A stretch of DNA of 64,000 nt from Gloeomargaritales cyanobacterium VI4D9 (GTDB taxonomy: Bacteria; Cyanobacteriota; Cyanobacteriia; Gloeomargaritales; Gloeomargaritaceae): assembly GCA_927797885.1 (NCBI GenBank), contig OV696605.1, positions 533,157-597,156 of the forward strand, read 5' to 3'. A program made the translations under genes and the position numbers. The notes beneath the pieces are model-generated. The model was not told the DNA's origin and searched no databases. It saw nothing but the letters and a program-made list of their open reading frames with translations. This document shows positions 11,152 through 19,426 of this stretch, in pieces (within the stretch, counting starts at the first letter, position 1; each line of letters opens with the position of its first letter).

Positions 11152-11275
11152 GTCTTTATATTTTTTTAATGTTTACACTCCTTAATAATACCGTGATTGG
11201 AGGTAAGCGGGGGCGGCTGGAATTGGTTTAGACTAGATTTGCCTGTGATTTCACCCAACCTGTATCAAAAGCGCT

Positions 11276-11869
11276 ATGTCGGAAGCCTGGTTAACCACTT
11301 TGGTCTGGACGTATTATCGGCTGGCGGTGGTGTTTTATGTGTTTGTGCCGCTAGGGTTGCTGGTATGGGCGTGGAGTCAGCGGGCACGGGCGATAGTCAC
11401 CCTATTGCGGATTTATTGGCAGGTGGCGAGTTTATTGATGATCAATGTGTATTTGATGATTGCGGCTCTGCCAGTGAGTTTTTTCACTTCGTTTTTGGCG
11501 CAGGTATTGATCCCGGTTTCCCTGTGGTTTTGGCTGGACTTGAACGAGGAGATTGTGGAACGTCCGGGGCTGTTGGCACGGGTGACGAACATCTGGCGGT
11601 GGATTGTCACCTGGTCAGCGGGGTTGGGGGCACTGGCGATGGTGCCTTTTTGGGGCTGTGGGCTGAAGCCTATGTCTGCCCTGTTGGCGGATAGCCAATG
11701 CCGGGTGTGGCTGGCGGCGCCCTGGGGCTATCGGGAGCTATTTCATCGGGGGACATCCCCAGCGGATTTAGGTTTTTGGGGGATTGTAGGCTTGGTGGTG
11801 TATGGTTTTTGTCTGGCTTATTTCCTGCTGGTACGGTTAGCCAAACAAGGTCGCACTGCCCTTTCTTGA
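11276..11869 (+). CDS. DUF3177 family integral membrane protein
   Basis: A 197-aa protein with five or so hydrophobic segments (for example AVVFYVFVPLGLLVWAW, LIPVSLWFWLDL and VYGFCLAYFLLVRL). The pattern and the conserved middle DLNEEIVERPGLLARVTN fit DUF3177, found almost only in cyanobacteria. The function is unknown. It precedes a 98-aa conserved gene by 26 bp on the same strand, so the two may form an operon. It diverges from the FemAB-like gene across a 124-bp promoter region. Confidence 0.8.
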   Translation: MSEAWLTTLVWTYYRLAVVFYVFVPLGLLVWAWSQRARAIVTLLRIYWQVASLLMINVYLMIAALPVSFFTSFLAQVLIPVSLWFWLDLNEEIVERPGLLARVTNIWRWIVTWSAGLGALAMVPFWGCGLKPMSALLADSQCRVWLAAPWGYRELFHRGTSPADLGFWGIVGLVVYGFCLAYFLLVRLAKQGRTALS

Positions 11870-11895
11870 GCAATTTTTTTAGATTTTTTTAACCA

Positions 11896-12192
11896 ATGCC
11901 GACCCCCCAAGAACGTTTAGAAAATTACAGCCGTTCCCACCCCAGGGAGGTATTGCGGTTAACCGTGCGGGATGCGATGGGGGAAGGGGAAGTTTTAATC
12001 TACAAAGGCTTTACCAGTTCCCTGACCCGTGCCACCGCTTTTGAACCGGATGTGCCGGTTTTAGAACCGGATGCGGAAATTCTTTGGGTGGATCGCATCC
12101 AAGCCCCCTATCAACCGCAGAATATTCGGTTTTTGGAGCAAAACCTAAGCTGGACGGAGTTTGAGCAAAGATTGGCAGATCGGGGCTACTGA
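11896..12192 (+). CDS. small conserved cyanobacterial protein, 98 aa
   Basis: An acidic soluble protein without membrane segments. It reads PTPQERLENYSRSHPREVLR followed by a beta-rich stretch with GEVLIYKGFTSSLTRATAF and a tryptophan-containing end (SWTEFEQRLADRGY). It resembles a small family shared by cyanobacteria and plastids (possibly DUF7734), but I cannot confirm this without a search. It lies 26 bp after the DUF3177 gene. Downstream begins the IS graveyard, so it is the last intact gene of this block. Confidence 0.7.
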   Translation: MPTPQERLENYSRSHPREVLRLTVRDAMGEGEVLIYKGFTSSLTRATAFEPDVPVLEPDAEILWVDRIQAPYQPQNIRFLEQNLSWTEFEQRLADRGY

Positions 12193-12279
12193 CAATGGTC
12201 AAAAAGTGTTACAAAAGGGCATCTCTAGGTTGTGTTGATCTTATGTCAAATAGAGGGGATTATTGATGGAGGGCAAAAG

Positions 12280-12490
12280 ATGAGTGTTGTGGTTTTAGAT
12301 GAAAATAGATGGCATTTTACAGACAGAAGACAGAGTCAATATATGGCTACGCCACGCTTCGCTATGGGAAAGAAGCAGGATGTAAACGGTTTATTGAAGC
12401 GGTTCTCTGGATAGCTCGCTCTGGTGCGCCTTAGCGTTATCTCCGGGAAACCTATGGCAAATGGTCTACAATTTACCAAAGATCAGTAGC
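12280..12490 (+). pseudogene. IS5-family transposase remnant (N-terminal part)
   Basis: A broken frame that reads MSVVVLDENRWHF, then, after a short insertion rich in TGGCTACGCC, KRFIEAVLWIARSGAP, a stop codon, and RYLRETYGKWSTIYQR. The pattern FxEAVLWIxRxGAPWRxLPxxYGKWxTxYxR is the N-terminal signature of IS5/IS1031-type transposases. It has an internal stop, an inserted repeat of about 24 bp, and no C-terminal half. Confidence 0.72.
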
Positions 12491-12826
12491 GTTGAATGTC
12501 TGTAACGAAACTTAACAGGTCAGAGTTACCCTACCAGGGGCTCTACACCCACAAGTTCCATAAAGGTACAGTGTCTGCCTATTTCTATCTGTAAATATCG
12601 CAACTTATCCATAAGTTCATAAGTCTTATTCTGACTTACCTCTAGTAATTTCAAAATCAGATAACCAATCGATACAGCATAAATCTGTAGCCGCACGCCG
12701 TTCTCATTCTTAGTAAGAATTTTATCCAATTTTAAGTGCATCTTCAGTGCCTTCCAAAGCAGTTCAATTCGCCAGCGCAAACGATAGGCTGAACTAATCT
12801 CTTCATCACTTAAAGTTTATCTATCA
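12484..12826 (-). pseudogene. C-terminal remnant of a second IS4-family transposase
   Basis: It starts at an IS end (CAGTAGCGTTGAATG) that resembles the ends of the 1108-bp element. On the minus strand it encodes SDEEISSAYRLRWRIELLWK and the following hydrophobic block, which contains the YREK signature. It is clearly related to, but diverged from, the intact transposases in this window. It is cut off at about 12820, where a family-3 repeat begins, and lacks the whole N-terminal catalytic half. Confidence 0.78.
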
Positions 12827-12898
12827 ATTAAAGGATACAAAAAGCCTCGATTATCCTAAAGGCTTACCATGATTGACCTACAGCAAGTGGGATTCAAC
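12820..12898 (+). repeat. family-3 repeat, truncated copy
   Basis: It shares CAATTAAAGGATACAAAAAG, then GGCTTACCATGATTGACC and GCAAGTGGG, with the copy at 26471-26582. It has lost its TACAGTC left end, where the IS4 remnant abuts, and its right end, where a family-1 MITE abuts. Confidence 0.75.
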
Positions 12899-13000
12899 TA
12901 TAGCAATCCTACTTGATTTACAAACAAGAATTTTCCAGAACCAAGGACGGGGGCGGTGCCCCTGCGACCCTCTGTTCCATTCTCATTCAGGATTGCTATA
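12899..13000 (+). repeat. family-1 MITE (TATAGCAATCC ends), copy A
   Basis: Terminal inverted repeats TATAGCAATCCTA and AGGATTGCTATA flank an internal palindrome GGGGGCGGTGCCCC. The TA at each end is the target duplication, as shown by the copy at 25980. It carries no coding capacity of its own. Confidence 0.88.
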
Positions 13001-13127
13001 TCTAAATAATCATTTTGATATACTACAAAGTCTAATTCCTTGCTTGCTCTAAGAGGCTACATTGCCCAGATCGAGCAGGATTGTCCCAATTTATTATGTA
13101 GACTAGATATAGAGTCTGGTATTTAAG

Positions 13128-13691
13128 ATGATCGCCAACCCCCAGCCCCAATGGATGTCAGTAACCCAATACCTAGAGTGGGAAGCCAAGCAACAAATCC
13201 GTCATGAATACCTAAACGGGCAGGTTTATGCCATGACAGGCGGAACAGTTCCCCACAATGATATTGCCCTCAACCTAGCTACTGCGCTCAAAACTTTTCT
13301 CAGAGGTACAGACTGTAAAGTGCAGATGTCTGATGTAAAGGTGATTATGTCAGAGCAAGGACCTTACTTTTATCCTGATGTAGTAGTGAGTTGTGATGCA
13401 ATAGACCGTCAAGCTAGGGATGGAATTAGATCGCCTAAATTAATTGTGGAGGTGCTGTCACCCACTACAGCAGGCTTTGATTATGGGCAAAAGTTTCGCT
13501 ATTATCGACGCATTCCTAACTTGCAAGAATATGTTTTAATTGATTCTGAGAATATCAGTGTAGATTGTTATCGGAGGAACGATCATCAATGGCAATTAAC
13601 CAGCTATCCTGAAAGTGGGGATACAGTACATTTAATCAGTATTGATTTTCAATGTCCTTTGTCTTTATTATATGAGAATGTAGAGATTTAG
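13128..13691 (+). CDS. Uma2 family (DUF820) PD-(D/E)XK nuclease-like protein
   Basis: A 187-aa protein with the family layout: YLEWEAKQQIRHEYLNGQVY with the first acidic residue, then YFYPDVVVSCD and KLIVEVLSPTTAGFDYGQKF, where PDV and the E-V-L-S block form the restriction-nuclease-like active site. A C-terminal LQEYVLIDSENISVDCYRR strand follows. Uma2 genes are multicopy in many cyanobacteria and their function is unproven. It is intact, and lies next to IS remnants and a methyltransferase stub. Confidence 0.88.
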   Translation: MIANPQPQWMSVTQYLEWEAKQQIRHEYLNGQVYAMTGGTVPHNDIALNLATALKTFLRGTDCKVQMSDVKVIMSEQGPYFYPDVVVSCDAIDRQARDGIRSPKLIVEVLSPTTAGFDYGQKFRYYRRIPNLQEYVLIDSENISVDCYRRNDHQWQLTSYPESGDTVHLISIDFQCPLSLLYENVEI

Positions 13692-13693
13692 CT

Positions 13694-13900
13694 ATGCCCA
13701 TAACCAAGTTCACCCCCACCTTCAACCTAGAACAAGAAAGGATCGAAGCCCTCAAGCAACTCATCCCCGAAACGGTATCGGACGGTAAGATCGAATGGGA
13801 AGTGCTAAAAGAGGCTTTAGGGGAGTTTGCCGAAGAAGAGGGAGCAGAACCAGAAGTGTTGAATGTTAAGAAAAGGGGCTCTCCTGGCTTTATGGTGTGA
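13694..13900 (+). pseudogene. N-terminal stub of a type III restriction-modification methyltransferase (Mod-like)
   Basis: A 68-codon frame whose first 40 residues (FNLEQERIEALKQLIPETVS, then EWEVLKEALGEF) look like the N terminus of type III Mod adenine methyltransferases. The rest (LNVKKRGSPGFMV) is off-family, and no catalytic motifs follow. An ISL3-type remnant starts 37 bp later, so the gene was probably cut by that element. It lies 2 bp after the Uma2 gene. The family match is from memory of Mod N termini. Confidence 0.5.
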
Positions 13901-13936
13901 AGTGTATAAGGGATTACTTTGATAGGGGTGCTGACC

Positions 13937-14472
13937 ATGAGTTTTGAACTAGATGCTTTGCTGAATATCCCTGGGGTTACAGTGGAAGTGTGTTCTTATC
14001 AAGACCAGGAAGTCTATCTGACCTTGGGATTATTGACGGATAGTTGCGTCTATCCTCACTGCCAAAACCATACCCAACAAATTCATCAAAATCGTCCCAT
14101 TTTGATACGAGATTGACCCGTTTTTGGGAAACGAGTTTATCTCCTTCCCGTCGTCAATTTTATTGTGCTGACTGCCAGCGTTATTTCACGGAGAGGCTTG
14201 ATTTTGCGGGTTGGGAACGCCGATACCCCCACCGCTATGAAGCCTATATTTATCAGAAAGTTCAGAGTTCTAGCCTGGAACAAATTGCTCGGGAGGAAGC
14301 GTTAAGTTTTGATCAAGTTCAGGGAATATTTAACCATCAAAATGCTCAAAAAAAAAACAGAGGATTGGGGAGGGGTTAGGCGCTTGAGTATTGATGAGAT
14401 TAGTCAGCGTAAAGGGCATAAGGATAACGAAAAAGACTGTATCAATCCTGTCATAGGGTTCACCCTGGAGTA
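13937..14472 (+). pseudogene. ISL3-family transposase remnant, frameshifted
   Basis: Three pieces in different frames read in order. The first, MSFELDALLNIPGVTVEVCS, includes a zinc-ribbon start (CVYPHCQ). The second reads FYCADCQRYFTERLDFAGWE and continues through a helix-turn-helix-like SLEQIAREEALSFDQV. The last reads RLSIDEISQRKGHKD, the start of the catalytic domain with its first Asp (IDEIS.RKGH). At least two frameshifts and the loss of the rest of the catalytic domain make it dead. Confidence 0.75.
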
Positions 14473-14555
14473 ATGGCTAGAACGGGAATAAACCGCCTTG
14501 CAAGAATCGCACCAGAAAATGACACAATAATTAGACGAGTTCATTCCCCGCCCCC

Positions 14556-16166
14556 ATGCTTAGGAAATGGGTTCATCATCTACGCTCTCCTGACCAGCCC
14601 TACCTGGTAGCCACTGTTTTTTTCGTGGTAATTTTCAGCCTGTTACTTCTGCGTTATGGCACGTTCTTTGCCACCTACGACCAGGGGATTTTTAACCAAC
14701 TGTACTGGAATAGTCTGCACGGGCGTTTTTTTGAAAGTTCCCTCTCTTCCGGGTTATCGGTTGCCGTGCGTTTGGATGGGGATGTTGCCAGTGTGTTTTA
14801 TCACCGCCTCGGTCAGCATTTCACCCCCGCCCTGATGCTTTGGCTCCCCGTTTATGCCCTGGCTCCCTCACCGGTTACATTAATTTTACTGCAATCGTTA
14901 TTACTTACCGCTGGGGGCATTGTCCTCTACTTTTTAGCCCGTCACTGGCTGGAACCTCCCTTGGCATGGTGGATCAGCACCAGTTATTACACAGCGGGGG
15001 CGGTGATTGGACCAGCCTTGGGCAATTTCCACGATGCGGTGCAATTACCCCTATTTTTATTTGCGGGTATCTTAAGTTTAGAACGCCGGTGTTGGTGGCT
15101 GTTTTGGCTACTGATTTTACTCACATTAATGATTCGAGAAGATACGGGAATTGTGGTGTTTGGTTTGGGGGTTTATTGGTTACTTAGCCGCCGGTTTCCT
15201 TGGGTGGGTTTAACCGTTTGTGCTATCAGTTTTTTGTATGTGGTGTTGGTAACAAATGTTTGGATGCCAGCCTTTTCAGAAGATTTAAGCCGCCGCTTTT
15301 TGCCGGGATATTTTGGTCAGGTAACGGGCGATGAAACCGAAGCCACCAATACCCTAGAAATCCTCAAAGGCATCCTGACTAACCCCCTACAAGTCCTACT
15401 CATTTTGGGTCGCCGTCCCCTACGCATTGTACTGTATTTATTAGGACAATGGTTGCCCTTAGCGTTGGTTCCTGCCGTTGCTTGGCCCGCCTGGCTGATG
15501 GTGGTCTTTCCCCTGGGGCAGAGAATCTTACAAAATTCCCACATTGCCCTGCTGTTGAATGTACGTTATGCAATTAACTTAGTACCTGCACTTTTTTATG
15601 GCGCAATTCTGTGGTGGGCACAGCATCGGGAGTGGTTTCAGCGGCGATGGCAAACATTTTGGGGCTGGTGTATGGCGGTGTCGGTGGTGCTGATCATTCT
15701 TGCTAATCCCAACAATAGCTTTTCCTGGGTACTGCCGGATTCTGTACAGCCTTGGGTTTGGGTTCCCCTGCATCAACGCTGGCACCATCGGGGAGAAATT
15801 CAGCAACTACTGGCGCAAATTCCTACTAATGCAACCGTAGCCGCTACGAACCAACTGGTTCCTCCCCTCTCTAGTCGGCGGGGCATTCTGCGGTTCCCTC
15901 AGTACCAACTACGTCTGGACAATAACCAAGTACAATCAGTGGACTATATCATTACGGATTTGTGGTACTGGCGGCGATTTAGTCTGCCTTGGAAAAACGC
16001 CTGGGATATTCGGGAATTGCACCAACGGATCACCCAGGGAGAATATGGGATCATGGGTCTGCGGGATGAGGTGGTGTTACTCAAAAAAGGGGCAGTAACG
16101 TCCCCAGAATTGCAACAACAATGGCAGACTTTATACCAAGAATTGCTGTCTTTGTGGCAACCATGA
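14556..16166 (+). CDS. DUF2079 family polytopic membrane protein
   Basis: A 536-aa protein with about ten hydrophobic segments. The DUF2079 signature near the N terminus reads ATYDQGIFNQLYWNSLHGR, followed by HFTPALMLWLPVYAL. The acidic pair in the first loop and the large C-terminal soluble part after residue 380 resemble GT-C glycosyltransferases that use lipid-linked sugars, although DUF2079 activity is unproven. Its stop overlaps the rsmA start (ATGA at 16163), so translation is probably coupled. Confidence 0.85.
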   Translation: MLRKWVHHLRSPDQPYLVATVFFVVIFSLLLLRYGTFFATYDQGIFNQLYWNSLHGRFFESSLSSGLSVAVRLDGDVASVFYHRLGQHFTPALMLWLPVYALAPSPVTLILLQSLLLTAGGIVLYFLARHWLEPPLAWWISTSYYTAGAVIGPALGNFHDAVQLPLFLFAGILSLERRCWWLFWLLILLTLMIREDTGIVVFGLGVYWLLSRRFPWVGLTVCAISFLYVVLVTNVWMPAFSEDLSRRFLPGYFGQVTGDETEATNTLEILKGILTNPLQVLLILGRRPLRIVLYLLGQWLPLALVPAVAWPAWLMVVFPLGQRILQNSHIALLLNVRYAINLVPALFYGAILWWAQHREWFQRRWQTFWGWCMAVSVVLIILANPNNSFSWVLPDSVQPWVWVPLHQRWHHRGEIQQLLAQIPTNATVAATNQLVPPLSSRRGILRFPQYQLRLDNNQVQSVDYIITDLWYWRRFSLPWKNAWDIRELHQRITQGEYGIMGLRDEVVLLKKGAVTSPELQQQWQTLYQELLSLWQP

Positions 16167-16987
16167 CCCCCCGCCCCCGCAAATCCCTGGCGCAATACTG
16201 GCTTAAACGGGAAGATATTCTGCAAAAAATTGTAGAGGCGGCTGAATTAAAAGCAACCGACAGTGTTTTAGAAATTGGGCCGGGTACGGGAAATTTAACC
16301 CGCTATTTACTGCCCCAAGTACAGGGATTATTGGCGGTAGAATTAGACCAGCAATTGATCCCATTTTTGCACAAAAAGTATGGTCATCATCCCCATTTTT
16401 GGTTAATTCAAAAGGATATTTTAACCCTAGATTTACCGGCAGAATTACGCCAAAATCCTACGTTTCCACCGCCCAATAAAGCCGTTGCCAACATTCCCTA
16501 TCACATCACTGGCCCCCTGTTGCATTATTTGCTGGGTTCCCCAAGCCGTCCCTGGCTTTGGCCGTTTCAGCGGGTGGTATTGCTGGTGCAAAAAGAAGTC
16601 GCCCAACGGTTGATTGCCCAGCCCGGAAGTAAAATTTTTGGGGCATTGTCAGTACGAATACAGTATATTGCCCACTGCGCTTGGGTGTGTGATGTGCCTG
16701 CTAGTGCGTTTTATCCCCGCCCGCAAGTGGATTCAGCCGTGATCTGCCTCACGCCTCGCCTACCTGACCCGATAGCACGGGAACCCCAGCGATTTGAGCA
16801 ATGGGTGCAACAGGGGTTTAGTCAGCGGCGCAAGATGTTGCGGAATACGTTACCGGTGGCGCCAGAGATTTTAACCCCCCTGCTGACCCAGTTAGGCTAT
16901 CCCGAAACTGTTCGTGCTGAAGCGATTACCGCCCCGGATTGGGTACGTTTATGTAATTATTTAAGCGATTATGCTCTAGGCGAATAA
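16163..16987 (+). CDS. rsmA: 16S rRNA (adenine-1518/1519-N6) dimethyltransferase
   Basis: A 274-aa enzyme that dimethylates two adenines in the 3' hairpin of 16S rRNA during 30S maturation. SAM motif I EIGPGTGNLTRYLL, motif IV KAVANIPYHITGP with the catalytic NIPY, and the conserved start PRKSLAQYWL are all present. I use the ATG at 16163, which overlaps the stop of the DUF2079 gene. An earlier in-frame ATG at 16121 lies inside that gene and would add an untypical N terminus. Its 3' end overlaps the convergent next gene by 12 bp. Confidence 0.95.
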   Translation: MTPRPRKSLAQYWLKREDILQKIVEAAELKATDSVLEIGPGTGNLTRYLLPQVQGLLAVELDQQLIPFLHKKYGHHPHFWLIQKDILTLDLPAELRQNPTFPPPNKAVANIPYHITGPLLHYLLGSPSRPWLWPFQRVVLLVQKEVAQRLIAQPGSKIFGALSVRIQYIAHCAWVCDVPASAFYPRPQVDSAVICLTPRLPDPIAREPQRFEQWVQQGFSQRRKMLRNTLPVAPEILTPLLTQLGYPETVRAEAITAPDWVRLCNYLSDYALGE

Positions 16988-18226
16988 CTGTCGGATAAAC
17001 CGTAGATCGACAATCCCGAAATGCAAACTGAAGGCGAGTTTAACATTTTCTAAAACTTTAATCAGCCAACGCACCTGCCCCTGGGCTTGTTCGGCGTAGT
17101 GGTTAAATAACAAACAGATCAATCGCTCCAAATAGCCCTTGACTTTTTTGCAGATTAAAATAATTTTTAATAAAAGCCCCACCATTTTGGTCGGCCCCAG
17201 TTGGCAAATCAGGTCAATAAAGGTTTTGTGATTGGCATCTTTATTATTTTCAATTACCAAAAAATTCAGCAAGCGGCTACAGGTACGGGTGATCAGAAAA
17301 TCATTCACCCCTTGGGTATCAAATTGGGGGAAAAGTTCATCCATGAATTGATACAATTTCCGCTCAAATATATCCCGGTCTTTGCTAGGAGGAATGGCGG
17401 CAATCAGATAGGCGGCTAAGTTGTATTTATACAGGCGATAATTTTGCCCTTCGGGATTTTCCCGCAAAAATTGCTCCGCCCGCTCCTGATAGGTCAGCCC
17501 ATTGTCCACCTTTGTCCCAAACAATTTGAACGCCACAAATAGCTCCTGATTGGTGAGCATGGTGGGATTTTTCACCGGCTCCAAATTTTTGGCGGAACCT
17601 AAAGAACGCCGGTACTCGTAGGTCACATAACGACCCAATTCATGTTCAAATTGCTGTTGCACTTGGGTCTGGAGCTTATGCACAATGTCCAACTGCTCCT
17701 GGAACTGCTGCCGGTCTTCCGCCCCCGCCAACTGGGCTTCGTAGAGATAGGGATACCGGCGCAACAAACAGGCCAGGGGCTGATCCTCGGCGGGTTCATC
17801 AGTGGCTTCGAGCAGGGCAACGGTTTGGCACAACCGCAGGTATAAATCCGTCCCCTGAAACGCCTGGAATAACCGGCGCAGGGTACCCACCGTTTTTCCC
17901 CGGTCGCCGCCTCGCAACGGGGTAGGGGTCGCCAAAATATCCACCAACTGGCGGATCGCCCAGCGATGTTGGGACTGGTTTTGCCAATGGTTGATGAGAA
18001 TATAACAACTCCGGTTGAGGATAAACCGGAACCGCTGGCTGGCTTCCGGGCGCAAAATCAGCCGCTCCAGAGCCGCCACCACCGACGGATTGCCGCATTT
18101 TAACTCGGTGAATAATGCCCGAAACCGCTCCAGTACCGACGTGGGCGCTTCCCGCTGTACCCACTGGTAAATGCAGGTGTAAATCACCTCTTCCTCGGGA
18201 TTGCTCAGCATATCTACAGCGGCCAT
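16976..18226 (-). CDS. uncharacterised 416-aa protein
   Basis: I do not recognise a named family. It is a soluble, helix-rich protein with no signal peptide and no membrane segment. Landmarks are MLSNPEEEVIYTCIYQWVQR at the start, a glutamine-rich stretch near residues 175-200 (QEQLDIVHKLQTQVQQQFEH) that could form a short coiled coil, and a conserved-looking end KLAFSLHFGIVDLRFIRQLF. Codon use matches the surrounding backbone, so it is probably native. The ATG at 18226 gives a clean N terminus. It is convergent with rsmA. Confidence 0.7.
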   Translation of the reverse strand: MAAVDMLSNPEEEVIYTCIYQWVQREAPTSVLERFRALFTELKCGNPSVVAALERLILRPEASQRFRFILNRSCYILINHWQNQSQHRWAIRQLVDILATPTPLRGGDRGKTVGTLRRLFQAFQGTDLYLRLCQTVALLEATDEPAEDQPLACLLRRYPYLYEAQLAGAEDRQQFQEQLDIVHKLQTQVQQQFEHELGRYVTYEYRRSLGSAKNLEPVKNPTMLTNQELFVAFKLFGTKVDNGLTYQERAEQFLRENPEGQNYRLYKYNLAAYLIAAIPPSKDRDIFERKLYQFMDELFPQFDTQGVNDFLITRTCSRLLNFLVIENNKDANHKTFIDLICQLGPTKMVGLLLKIILICKKVKGYLERLICLLFNHYAEQAQGQVRWLIKVLENVKLAFSLHFGIVDLRFIRQLFA

Positions 18227-18532
18227 TACCCCACCTCCTGGGCAAGGAACCCAACCAGGGTTATCAGTAATAATACGGACAGTTTGTACGACATTGTTTG
18301 TACATTTCGGTAGAATTACGGAGAATGCGAATCCTCGATTGGATGCACCTTTCCCCTAGTTCCTATTAGATGAGATAAATGTTTTTTTCTGTGTAAGTCA
18401 GATCACAAGGGGTTGGCGATCTGGGTTACGGGTCGAGGGTTGGGGCTGGAATCACCAAGACCTTTATGACTGGCACCGCTGCTTCTCGACCTTTACAATG
18501 GGGGATGTAACGAAACGTAAAGGTATGACCCC

Positions 18533-19426
18533 ATGACGGCAACTCGGGTGGACAGCCAACACCGTACCTGGCAGGGGTGGCGTACCCATTGGGTGCAGGC
18601 GGGGAATCAAGGACCGGCGATTCTGCTGATTCATGGGTTTGGGGCTTCGACGGCCCATTGGCGGTACAATCTCCCGGATTTGGCGCAGGACCATCGGGTG
18701 TGGGCGGTGGATTTGTTGGGGTTTGGGCGCTCGGAGAAACCGCCGGTGCTGTACACGGGGGAGTTGTGGCGGGAACAACTGCGGGATTTTGTGACCCAGG
18801 TGATTGGGGAGCCGGTGGTGCTGGTGGGAAATTCTCTGGGGGGCTATGCGGCCTTGTGTTTTGGGGTGGATTGTCCCCAATGGACGCATGGGGTGGCGTT
18901 GTTAAATTGCGCCGGGCCGGTGGGGGAAGATAGCATCCGTCCTAACCCAGTCCAGCGGTTGTTGTTCCAAATTCCGGGGGTGGTGGAACTGGCGAGTGCT
19001 GGTCTATTTTTTTATATGCGGAATCCCTGGGTGATTCGGCGGATTTTACAACAGGTGTACAAAGACCATACGCACATTGACGACGAACTGATCCAAAGTA
19101 TTTACGAACCGGCCTGGGATGCGGGGGCTTTGGGGGTGTTTCGAGCGGTGTTTAAGTCGCCTCCCGGTCGCCGGTTGGATCAGTTGATGCAGGCGTTAAC
19201 GTCGCCGCTGTTGCTGATGTGGGGGACGGCAGACCCGTGGATGACCGTAGCGCGGGCGGAAAAGTGTAATGCCTTGGTGCCGGCAGCCCAGGTGGCATGG
19301 TTGGATGCGGGGCATTGTCCCCACGATGAACGCCCGGATTTGGTCAATCCGCTGTTGCGTCGCTGGGTGCAAACCGTCGTAGAATCACGCTCGAACGGGG
19401 ATTGGCCAGGTATTGGGGCGTGGTGA
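18533..19426 (+). CDS. alpha/beta-fold hydrolase
   Basis: A 297-aa hydrolase. The oxyanion motif LLIHGFGASTAHWR, the nucleophile elbow VGNSLGGYAA (Ser), the acid in LLMWGTADPWMT and the histidine in LDAGHCPHDERPD complete a catalytic triad. The layout resembles cyanobacterial and plant relatives of pheophytinase, which remove phytol, but that specificity is a guess. The gene follows a roughly 300-bp region with no other feature I can identify. Its 3' end overlaps the glgX 3' fragment, which runs the other way, by 83 bp. Confidence 0.88.
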   Translation: MTATRVDSQHRTWQGWRTHWVQAGNQGPAILLIHGFGASTAHWRYNLPDLAQDHRVWAVDLLGFGRSEKPPVLYTGELWREQLRDFVTQVIGEPVVLVGNSLGGYAALCFGVDCPQWTHGVALLNCAGPVGEDSIRPNPVQRLLFQIPGVVELASAGLFFYMRNPWVIRRILQQVYKDHTHIDDELIQSIYEPAWDAGALGVFRAVFKSPPGRRLDQLMQALTSPLLLMWGTADPWMTVARAEKCNALVPAAQVAWLDAGHCPHDERPDLVNPLLRRWVQTVVESRSNGDWPGIGAW

